Shown here: positions 13,279 through 23,157 of the stretch, in pieces
Layout: each line of letters starts with the position of its first letter
How positions within the stretch are numbered: the first letter of the stretch is position 1
NCBI RefSeq assembly: GCF_001638985.1
Contig: NW_017265191.1
Coordinates: 186,001-250,000 of the forward strand
Length of the DNA: 64,000 nt
Direction: 5' to 3'
From: Phycomyces blakesleeanus NRRL 1555(-)
Taxonomy: Eukaryota > Mucoromycota > Mucoromycetes > Mucorales > Phycomycetaceae
Position numbers and translations under genes: made by a program
Notes under the pieces: generated by a model
Seen by the model: the letters and a program-made list of their open reading frames with translations, nothing else
Told to the model about the DNA's origin: nothing
The model's database searches: none

Positions 13279-14640
13279 CTACTTTTTCACCATCAAAGTC
13301 TCGATTACTGATAGAATAGTCCATTTTCGGTTCTCAGCTTCAGGAAAAACAAGTGAACGATCAGAGTAAAAAACCTAGATTGATATATAAGATCTCTGAT
13401 TATCATAAAAGATAAAAACTTACTTCATCATCAACCTCTTCTTGTTTTCTTGGGAGACAATGCATAAACACCCAATCAGGCTTGGCTTTTCCTCGCTTAG
13501 CAAGGTCCATTGTCACTTGATAACCAGCAAACTCTTTTAAGCGAATAGCCTTTTCGTCTTCCTGGCCCATACTTACCCTATATATATATAAAGGTAGGTA
13601 TATATGCGATTAGATAATTAATAGAATCAGAATATATACATATATATATATTTGGAAATATAAATACCATGTGTCAGTTACAAGCACATCAGCATCCTTG
13701 ATGGCTTCTTCAGGGCTTGTTGTAAAGAAGACCGTGGCTCCAGTCTTTTTTGCATCGGCTTTTGCTATCTCGACCACATCCTTGTCACATACATAGTTTG
13801 GAGGACATGCTGCAGCGATACTGATGCCAAGCTTGGGAAATGAAACCAACATTTCCTGCAGTATATTGTTTGCATCACCAACCCATGCAACACGTAGACC
13901 AGGAAGAGTTTCGCTGGGGTGTTGAGTGTGTGCACTGTACTGGCCCTTTGCATTACCATTGTTACTGTTGCGATGGTTGTGGAAGTGCTCATGCATGGTC
14001 ATAAGATCAGCAAGGATTTGTGTAGGATGGTACTTTGAAGATAGAGCATTGATGACCGGAACAGTAGACTCTTTTGCTAAAAGCTGTGACATGAATTTGA
14101 TGAGTGCTTGTTACAATGTTTACGTATGTACAACTAGTGTACCTCAATTTCTTCGTGTCCATTGACACGGGCCATGATTCCATTGACCATAGAGCTAATA
14201 ACCCGAGATGTATCCAAAAGAGATTCATTGACACCCAGCTGGATATCCTGGCCTCCAAGAAACATGGCATGCCCACCTAATATATATATATATATATATA
14301 TACAGAAGAAAGAAAGAGAAACAGATATATAACGAATTTAATTATACGGACGGCAATAAATGGAATATAGACACATAATAATAATAAGAAGAAGAATAAA
14401 ATCATTATTACCTAGGTATGCCATGGCTGTCTCTGTTGCTACGCGGGTACGAGTTGATCTCTTTGAGAACAAGAGTGCAAGCGTATTTCCGGTCAAGGGA
14501 CGGTCTGTTCGCGCATGTGGATGATTGTATTTGGCTTCCACCTTAAGCTGAATAGCACGATTGACAAATTCAAGGAGTTCTTCAGCAGAAAAATCTGCAG
14601 TAGAAATGAAATGTTTTGGCTTGGGGGTGTGAGAAAGCAT
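13279..14640 (-). CDS. ARG3: Ornithine carbamoyltransferase
   Basis: Five exons: 14640-14412, 14276-14143, 14083-13668, 13577-13424 and 13374-13279; 342 residues. It condenses ornithine and carbamoyl phosphate to citrulline in arginine synthesis. The carbamoyl-phosphate motif STRTR is at residues 62-66, [13 protein letters not shown] and [14 protein letters not shown] follow, then the ornithine-side loop with [17 protein letters not shown] (catalytic HCLP) and the C-terminal [12 protein letters not shown] helix. GDANNI replaces the more usual GDGNNI. A short His/Asn-rich insertion ([12 protein letters not shown]) sits between the two domains. Only about 12 residues precede the conserved core (KHFIS), so a mitochondrial presequence is short or absent; an upstream coding exon was looked for and not found. 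Two exon junctions place the third exon to include most of the ornithine-binding domain. Identification is certain. Confidence 0.96.
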
Positions 14641-16697
14641 AAGGTGTTTGTTTGAGGGGATTTGGTTTGGTCAACAGAACAAACAAGATGAAGAAGAGGA
14701 ATAAAGAAAAGAGGAAAAAATAGGCTATTTGAATTATATAGTTATGGTAAAAATAAATGCAAAAATACGAGAGTCAATTTTACTTGTTATTTCATTAAAT
14801 AAAAGTTAACCAAAGATCTGCCAAACTGGATTATTTGTCGATTAAATATAAAATAGGGTATCAATGTGACTATGAAATATAATCTATGACAAGCCTCTTC
14901 CAGGGTAACTATATCATAGTTGTGTACTTCGTTACTTGGCTATTAGTATATGCGTGGTGTATCACCACAATAGTACTTGAATAACCCTAGCTTTATTATA
15001 TCAGTCAGCCATGACATTACTTCTCAATAATACATGCATACATAACTTGATCCAAACTACTGTAAATAACCCTAATTTTAATACTACAAGTATTACATCG
15101 GAGAGAAAGAATTAATGCCTAGGAATTTTATTGACTAGAAAAAACAAACAAACAAACAGATAAGCAAACAAAAAAGCAAATAGAACAATTATGCGACATT
15201 ACGCTACAATACAAATTTACTTATATTACAAGTATATATCTTGTAAGGAGTTGGTGTTAGTTTAGACTCATTAAGCAAAGAATAAATCACTAGTTCTTCT
15301 TCTCCTCATAACCGTTCTTTATTTTTTGGGTTTTGGGTTTTGGGTTTTTGGGGGTATTTTTTTTCAAGTCTTAGTTTTAGTTTTGGCTTTAACTTTAGCT
15401 TTGGTTTTGGCTTTGGGTTTTCTTCTTTCTTTTCTAATATTATAGATATATACATTTAATGAAGAGCTGGTTATTGAATAAAAGAAAGAAAAAAGAGTCA
15501 AAAGGTCCATCATATTTGATAGCTTGAGGTATATTATTGAAATGCACCCATCATCATCTTAAGAAAAAATCAAATTCAAATTCAAATTCAAAATAATAAA
15601 GTATAAAAGAAAGAAAGGAAGGAAAGAAGGAGGAGAAAGTTATGTGGTAATCATGCTTTTGTTTTTGTTTGTTTGAAAATTGGGTTTATTCATCAAGGCT
15701 GGGGTAAAAACCTTGTAGCATTTTTGACAAGGCAACCATTAAAACTAGTCCTACAAATTACACACTACACATAGTAAATAAATATATTTATATATTTATA
15801 TATGCAATGAGATCAAAGGAGGCAAGCTATTCATTTACTCAAGTGAATCTTTCAATCGAGACATTAGTCATTGACATCATTTTCAATTAGAATAAACTAA
15901 AAAGATGGGGAAGGGAGGGGGGAAACTTTATGTACAATTATGTTTTGCAGTGCATAAGATGATCTCTTGGAATGAGATGCAAAAACAACGTAATGATTAC
16001 TCTGAAAATAATATATAAATATATACACAGCTTAAGTACTTTGTTTGATTTTAATTTAGATTAAAGACATGTGATCACATTGGACTCAATTAAACAAAAG
16101 AAAGAAGTTGAATCTTGTTACTTTATTTCAAAATAGAATAAATAAACGAATTATAATATCTGAATCCTTATTGAACATTGGCAACTATATGATGCATTTA
16201 AGAACAAATGTCTTTGCAGCATTGCATAAAGAAACTGTGGAAAGAAATAAACTTTAGGTTCTGAGGTTGTACATTGTTGGTTAGTTAGTCGGTTGATATT
16301 GTGCTTGCGTGTGCGGGGGCTTCTGTATTAAAAAGCTTTGTTAGTTAAGCCAAATGCTAGAGAGAAAGCAAACCGCAAACGGATATAATCCAGAAAGAAA
16401 ATGCACTTTGATTTTATAATAATAATAATAGGTTGTATATATATACAAATACAAATTTATTGATTTATTGCCATGGGGTCTTTATATCTACATATCTCTA
16501 CATGTGTATTACTTTATGATTTACTCGTACATGTATACTAGTGCTTATAATACCCGGTGGTTAAGTATATTGAGAACATGTGGCAAAAACAACAAGTCAA
16601 ATCAAGTCAAGTTAGAGTTCATGTTGCTCACTTATGCTGTAGTGCGTCATTTGTGTCAGTGGATTGAAAGAAGAAGAGAAGAAGAAAGGAAGAAAAT
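14641..16697. other. Intergenic, no supported gene
   Basis: Spacer upstream of the ornithine carbamoyltransferase gene. Includes a G/T-rich patch with TTTTGGG repeats (15,320-15,420), a purine run (15,480-15,640) and A/T tracts. No exon with coding character and splice sites was found. Confidence 0.55.
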
Positions 16698-16917
16698 ATG
16701 ACGACTATTCAACAAGTAAGGCAAATTCTTAGTAATCATGATAATTCTAGTACCTTGCAATTTGTTCTCTTTATCCTTCTTCTTTTCTTTATTACTATTT
16801 TGTGGGTTTCCTTTAATAGATGAGCAGACTCATGTGCCTGTGGAATGGACAATTGGTATATGCTTGTTACTTTGGAATGAATATGACATCGACCCACCCA
16901 CAAAAGAAGGATTGTGA
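16698..16917 (+). CDS. Candidate two-exon small gene
   Basis: An ATG at 16,698 opens a frame to a GT at 16,750; a splice to 16,820 (AG at 16,818-16,819) continues in frame to TGA at 16,915-16,917 and would encode 49 residues, including EWTIGICLLLWNEYDIDPP. Composition of this second exon is clearly more codon-like than surrounding spacer. Alternatives exist: the GTAAGG at 16,716 joined to the same acceptor gives a different, 62-codon Cys-rich product, and without splicing the first exon runs into a hydrophobic 42-codon frame. No family recognised. It could also be a non-coding transcript. Confidence 0.3.
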
Positions 16918-17729
16918 AAAACAACGATTCTTTTATGGTTATTTATGTAGTTATATTCGGGAAATTACACATACACACAGCGATAAATGAAAGAATAGAA
17001 CAATTAGGTGTTAAGTATATATATATATATGAGAGAAAGGCTGATCAAAATAACTGGTTACATTTTGTATGTTTTTTTTTGTACACAAACTAAACCTGTG
17101 ATAAGTGGCGCTTTATTTCACTATTTTATCTAATAAAATGTCACAAGAAATTGTGCTAAATAACAGCCATAAAAAAGAATACATAAAGAGAGAGAAATAC
17201 TATTTTTTTTCTCTCTCCTTTTGAACAAAGATTTCTATTACGATTGTTATGCCTGTTATTATTTGGGAAGAGAGCATGGGACGTATAGCAACGCAGGATG
17301 AGTGGCATTTGTACATCTCATGTGATTATATCCCTTGACTCTTTGGTTGGATCTATCAATATAGGAAATCTGTTGTGAATCAAATCAAATCAAATTGCTT
17401 TTTTTATTTTTTTTATTGTTTTACCTTTTCTCTCTGTTCGTATCCTTTTTGAGAAGGTGTTTTTTATTTTTTAAAAAATCATTCCACATAGTAATACTAA
17501 GAAGAAGAAGAGCAAATATATCATTTAATCAACCAAAAGAAAATTGATACGGACAACCATGGTTTTTCAAACAATCAATAGACATGTCGATGATTCTCTT
17601 GAAGTTTGTAAAATAATAATGATAATACTTATTTCTATTGTATGCGTAAAAACTTACATCAAGTAAAACGTGTATTGTGCTTTATTATTATCAATAACAT
17701 AGTCTCTGAGCCAGGGTGATCTCAATAAG
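16918..17729. other. Intergenic, kinase upstream region
   Basis: Spacer before the kinase start. Short unsupported frames begin at about 17,140 and 17,250. An upstream extension of kinase exon 1 (in-frame codons back to about 17,714 after an AG) cannot be excluded. Confidence 0.5.
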
Positions 17730-20113
17730 ATGTTATTGGCAGAAGTTATTGAGTTCTGTCAAGAGAGAGGTGCTTATAACCTACATTAATAGCCTTTCTA
17801 TATCATATCCTTAAAAGCGTAGCAATAATAATATCAATGAGAATAGGTCTACCTACAGAAGGAACTAAATCAGAATTGATTAGTAACATAATGTTCTGGG
17901 TAAGAGTTTTTTTTTGGTTCAAATAACATGAATTTGCATATTTTCTTTAGTAAAATCATTTCAAATAATAATAAATATATACATACATACTGTTTTATGT
18001 AGAAGCAAAACACAAGCCCTATTCCAGCTCCTTCAACACCAAAATTAATATGCTCAGTCCTACCAGAAAGCTTACCTCAGACGGTTCAAGAGGAACGACT
18101 AGAACTCAACTCACGAGAATTTACAGCATTGTTTTTGGATGACAGCGCACCCGGGTTCGATATAGCATACAAGGATCTCACTATAGGAGACAAGTTGGGT
18201 AGTGGGGGGTTCAAGGATTGTTTCAAAGGTAAAATGATACATATATATATATAAGAAAGGAAGAAGAATATTTAAATTGACAGTATGCTTACAATAATCC
18301 GTTTATTCAATAATACTAATTTTAATAGGCGTCTATAAAGGGGTAAAGAAAGAAAGAAATTCAATGCGATAATTACATGTTAGAAAAAAGGCTAAATAAC
18401 AAAAAATGATATGTATACGTAAAATAGGAAGATGTTGCTATTGGTGAATTAAGATTGGCACATTTTAGTGCAATGGACTTGGCTGAAGTCAAACACGAAG
18501 TCAATGTACTCAAGTAAGATTCTATTCTCAAATTTAACAAGAGATATATATATAAGTATTTATGTATTCAATTTCTTATTATCACAGACAACTTCGGCAT
18601 GAAAATGTAATCAAGTTTATTGGAGTCTGTACAAATCCACGCCACTTGTCTATTATAACCGAAATATGTGAAAAGGGTGATCTATTTGATGTCATTAGAA
18701 AATACAAGAAACCTAGTTTTGCCCAGCAAGTAAGCTACAGACAAACCAATAGAGAAAAAAGAAAGCATAGATCAACATAAAGACAAAAAAAAACAGCAAC
18801 AGCAACAACAGTACTAAAGCTGATACATTTACCATTACAAGGTAATGTACATGTATGATATTGCACTTGGGGTTTCATATTTACATACAAGAAGGTAAAT
18901 TACCGATATATATATGCGTCTGTTTAAATTTCGTTTTTTTTTCTTTAATACTTTTATTATTTATCTGTAGACCATCCATAATTCACAGAGTAAGGGAGCA
19001 CAGTTGCATAATATACATAAATACTGTTACCATCACCACTACTACTAGTAATATTAATTATTAAATACATGGTTTGTTCTTTTGATTTAGGATTTAAAAT
19101 CAATGAACATATTGGTGAGTAACCAACAATCCAGCAACTTTTATAAAAGCAGATATTGATACATATAAGCGTGTGTGTTTATTATCCAAATTAGATCTCA
19201 AAAGATGACAGGGCAAAAGTTAATGACTTTGGTTTGGCTCGTATTCGTCCAAAAGCTGGAGCAGTTATGCATACTCAGTGTGGTACTCCAAACTGGTAAG
19301 ATTTAAAGAAAAAATGTAGACGCCAATCAATCAATATTATTTTCTTGCTTTTACATATATATATATATATCTGTTTGTGTGTGTGCGGGCATATACTCAT
19401 AAAAACTCATTCTAGGCAAGGTACATTACATGCTTTTTTTTTAAAAAAAAAAAAGGTCTTTAAACCAGATTTTATTTATATTATATTATTTTTCTTGATA
19501 AATTAGCACCAGAGTTTTGGAGTATAAAGCCTAGTTATACAGAAAAAGTAAGTCGTGTGTAGATTGGTACTTTTGTACAATAAACTCAATAAATGCCCAT
19601 ATTTTATATTAGGTTGACGCAAGTATACAGTTATATATATATATATAATATCCACAGAACAGGGCTTATTCATTTTCTCTTGTTTTGTTGAATTATAGGT
19701 TTATGCATGCGGACTGATATTCTGGGAGATTCTTACATGGGGAGCTCATGGATACCCATATCAAGGCGAGCTATTATTATTTTTTATGATTATTAAAATC
19801 TAATATATCTATATACTTTTCATAGACATGTCTGAACATGCACTATATGTCCAGGTTAAACAATACGACAAACGGCCACCAGTTTCTAGACTCGTATCTG
19901 TCTATCCTCGAAATCTATTGATCTTAGTGACAGAAATGTGGGAAGGAAATCCTAGTGTGGTAAATATCTTACATTTATTTTATATACAGTACTATCACAT
20001 CAGCTTGGTTTTCCTTCCTTCTTTCTTTATTAATATCATTATTTTCTATTGTCTTCTTTTAGAGACCTTCCATGTCTCATGTAGTCGAACGCCTTTCAAC
20101 ATACTTGGCTTAA
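17730..20113 (+). CDS. Protein kinase (TKL-like) with SAP-like N-terminus and WNK-like lysine placement
   Basis: Sixteen exons: 17730-17769, 17847-17899, 18003-18228, 18329-18342, 18428-18513, 18588-18729, 18842-18894, 18971-18989, 19091-19114, 19195-19295, 19416-19420, 19507-19547, 19613-19618, 19699-19765, 19826-19959, 20063-20113; 353 residues. Exons 1-2 join to a SAP-like motif (EVIEFCQERGLPTEGTKSEL), often DNA- or chromatin-associated. The kinase domain starts near residue 90: glycine loop GSGGFKDCFKG, then DVAIGELR where the usual VAxK lysine is Gly, HRDLKSMNIL, NDFGLAR, GTPNWQAPEFW, VDVYACGLIFWEILTWG and a closing RPSM..VVERL. The lysine in the glycine loop (GxGxFK) occupies the position used by WNK kinases, so catalysis may be retained. 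The NWQAPE and EKVDVY motifs only form if the 5-nt exon GCAAG and 6-nt exon GTTGAC are spliced in. The introns after exons 13 and 14 have GC donors. The true start could lie in a further upstream exon. Confidence 0.85.
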
Positions 20114-20777
20114 AATATATAGAAAGAAGAATTTTATATATATATACATATATATATATATGCATTTTTAACACAGTTATATTGCTCAATCTATCAAAAT
20201 TTACTTTTTGTAAATATAAGTATATATTTGTTTTCTTGCTTTCCTATTCTTTATTTTTTATTTTTTATTTTCTTTTCTTTCATTCTTTCATTCTTTCATT
20301 CTTTTAGTTTTTTTTTTTGCTGGTGATGTTGTTGTTGAAATGTAAAGAAAAAGTGAATAGGAAATAAGGGAGGAGGGAGTGAAGGAGCGAAAGAGTGGAG
20401 AAAGAAAGATAAAGTAACAGATATAAAACTGACAAAGAAATATAAAGAGACAAATTGTTACAACAAGGGTGAATTATTTTTTCCCTTATTAAGTAAAAAG
20501 GTGGGTAAGAAAATAAAATTGAGCAAGAAACAGGAAAGAAAATAGGAAGAAAGTAGAAGTCGAAAACAGGACAACATTCTAACATCATTTACAAACAAGC
20601 ACAAGCACAAGCACACAAATTAATAATGAAGTGAAGCAAATGAGTGAATAAATGAGTGAAAAGAATGAATAGGGAAAAATGAGTAAATGGAGAAAAGAAA
20701 ATATATAAAGAAAAAAGAAAGAAAAAGAAAACAATAGTAATAATGATAGTAATAGTATTTTTTTTTCTCAATCAATT
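20114..20777. other. Convergent spacer between kinase and RNPS1 genes
   Basis: Contains TA runs, a pyrimidine-rich half (20,220-20,320) and a purine-rich half (20,340-20,760). Probably the two 3' untranslated regions; no gene seen. Confidence 0.6.
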
Positions 20778-22415
20778 TCAACGTCTTCCTCTTCCTCGGT
20801 CTCTGCTTTTACTTCTAGAAGGAGATCTGCTCATGCTTCTACCGCGTCCTCGTCTAGGACTGTCGCTTCTTCCACTAGAGTAACTATCATAGCTTCTGCT
20901 TCTGCTACCCGAATAACTCCTGCTTCGTGAGTAGCTTCTGGGAGATCTGCTACGAGAATAAGAATAGCGTCTTCCGCGACGAACAGGAGATCGGCTGCGA
21001 GATCTGCTGCGAGAAAATCTTCTTCCACTACCAATGTAACTATCTACACGAGGAGCTCCTCCGCGACGTCTAGGAGGTGGTGATGAATAACGACCTAGCA
21101 AAAGAATTATTATTATTATTATTATTATTTGATATGGTTTTCCATATAATCATAAGAACATCCTTTTCATCTTCCTTTTTTTCCATTAATAGGTTTAAGT
21201 ATCTAATTATATATATATATATATATATATTCACTACACACACACACACACACACACACACAGATCCACACAGAAATATATACACAATCACGTTTGTTTG
21301 TTTTTTCTAGTCTAACCTCTACGATTGACAGGAGATGCTGCTCTGCGTCGTGGAGCTGGAGGTGGAGAAGGCAAGCGGACAGGAGCAACCTCGCATGTTA
21401 AATGTTTACCGTCCAATTGTCCCTAATAATGCCAAAGCAAATCAAAGCAAAGAAAAAAAAATAGAAGAATATATATATATATATATATATATTGTCAGCC
21501 TTTTTACAACTTTCACCCTTTACTATAATCATTATAATTATTTGAGAGCTTACTCCATCCATGTGGCTAATGGCCTTTTTTGCTTCCTCATCAGTTTCAA
21601 AGTACACATATGCTTTACCACTGTTGGCATTCACTAATATATAGAGAATATTATGTACAAATGGACACATATATTTGGAATGAGCAAGAAATTTGTTAGA
21701 ATATATCTTATTTTGTAAAAATGATATAATTAATAATAAAATACTAATTGTGATTTTAATCGCTAAATCATTAATTGTCTTACATCGCTTGTTGAAAGGA
21801 AATTCGAGCTCGACAATTGTGCCATATTGAGAGAAGATCTCTCTCACATGCTCAGATGTAACATTGCGCGTCAAGTTCATGACAAGCACACCATTGCCTT
21901 TTGCTGCAGCTACTGGGCTGCGAGAACGAGCGCGAACTGGCGACAAAGAACGGTCTCTGCCTGCGCGGGAAGAACGCGAATAGCTTCGTCGTCTAGGCGA
22001 ACGTGAGCGTGAACGTGAGGGTGAGCGTGAGGGTGAGCGTGAGCGGCTAGGCGAGCGGCTATACGCAGGCGAACGACGACGACGGGCAGGAGAAGGCGAT
22101 CTAGACGAACGAGATCTGGAGATTGCCCTGTTTGTGTTTACATTGTTACTTTCGCGTAATTAAAAATCAAATTTACTTTACTTTCTTTATCTATAGATAT
22201 ATACTTGAGGTACACTTAAAGCTTTACTACTCTTTTCTCTTTTTATATGTCAATTTCTTTTCTTTTTCTTTTTCTTGTGTTAATCAAACACTTCTTTTTA
22301 TAACACTCTTTTTAAAAATAATAGTAGTAATAAAAATAAAATATGTGCGTGTGCATTGACGTGTACATGTATATAAATATATATAAATATATATATATAA
22401 GAAATAAACCTACAT
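20778..22415 (-). CDS. RNPS1: RNPS1-like serine/arginine-rich splicing factor
   Basis: Coding exons: 22415-22414 (only 'AT'), 22127-21784, 21633-21554, 21422-21317 and 21094-20778; 282 residues. The first 70 residues are RS-rich, followed by one RRM: NGVLVMNLTRNVTSEHVREI, FSQYG, GKAYVYFETDEEAKKAISHM and DGGQLDGKHLTCEVAP, which matches the RNPS1 RRM order (LTRNVT, HMDGGQIDG). A proline-rich linker and a long Arg/Ser/Gly tail follow. RNPS1 joins the exon junction complex-associated ASAP/PSAP complex and promotes splicing. The start codon is created by splicing: exon 1 ends CATCAT before GTAGGT and exon 2 begins GGCAATC after CAAACAG, giving ATG GCA ATC TCC. No other ATG precedes the RS domain in that frame. 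A different upstream ATG at 22,521-22,519 would open an overlapping 44-codon frame on the same spliced transcript. Confidence 0.88.
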
Positions 22416-22623
22416 GATGCAGTTGTTGTAATAACTGGATTGACTCAACTGTACAAGTCCTTCTTTGGGACTTACGAAGATTTTTCGCTGTATGTGAAAA
22501 GACGTCAGCTACGTCACACACCTTTATCCTCCGCCCCCCTTTTTTTAATATATAAAATATAATAATTTAATTCAAAAGACACTAGCAAATAGAGACAGAT
22601 TCATAGAGAAAAATGTATATATA

Positions 22624-22659
<36 letters not shown>

Positions 22660-23157
22660 TATGAGTTTATTAGTAATATTACAATTTCAATGTAAATGCA
22701 ATGCAATGTAAAGTCTTGTTTTTGGTTTTGGTTTTGGTTTTGGTTTTATGTTTATAAAAAATAATATAATATGTGTATATCACTTTCTTTCAATAGTTGC
22801 ATGTATTTTATATATGATTTTCCCCTTTATTTTCTTCTTTATCATCTTCGTTTGTTAGAAAAGAAAAAAGATATAAAAAAAAATGGGTTTTTTGGATGCC
22901 TTTCTAACATGATTATTCTTTTGTACAGATGAAAACAAGAAAAGCAAAAAAAAACAATATTTGCGCTCTACAATCCGCCGAGTACTTATTATTACTATTA
23001 TTATTTCGTTGTTGCCTTGCGTTGCGTTGCGTTGCGTTGCTGTTTTCTTGTTTTGGTTCTTTTTCTTTTTGTAGGTGTGTTTTTTCTTTTCTTGCTTTGT
23101 AAAATTTGGTGTGGTTGGTTTGTTGGTTTTGGTTGTGTTGGTTAATTGATGTGGCTT
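22416..23157. other. Spacer between two minus-strand RNA-binding protein genes
   Basis: Holds the RNPS1 5' leader and promoter side. Contains a TA run (22,625-22,655), TTTTGG repeats (22,719-22,745), and four GCGTT/GTTGC units at about 23,018-23,040. No gene seen. Confidence 0.6.

Noticed and set aside
15320..15370. TTTTGGG repeats resembling telomeric DNA
   Set aside because: Short, irregular and embedded in ordinary spacer between genes; fungal telomeric TTAGGG is not present.
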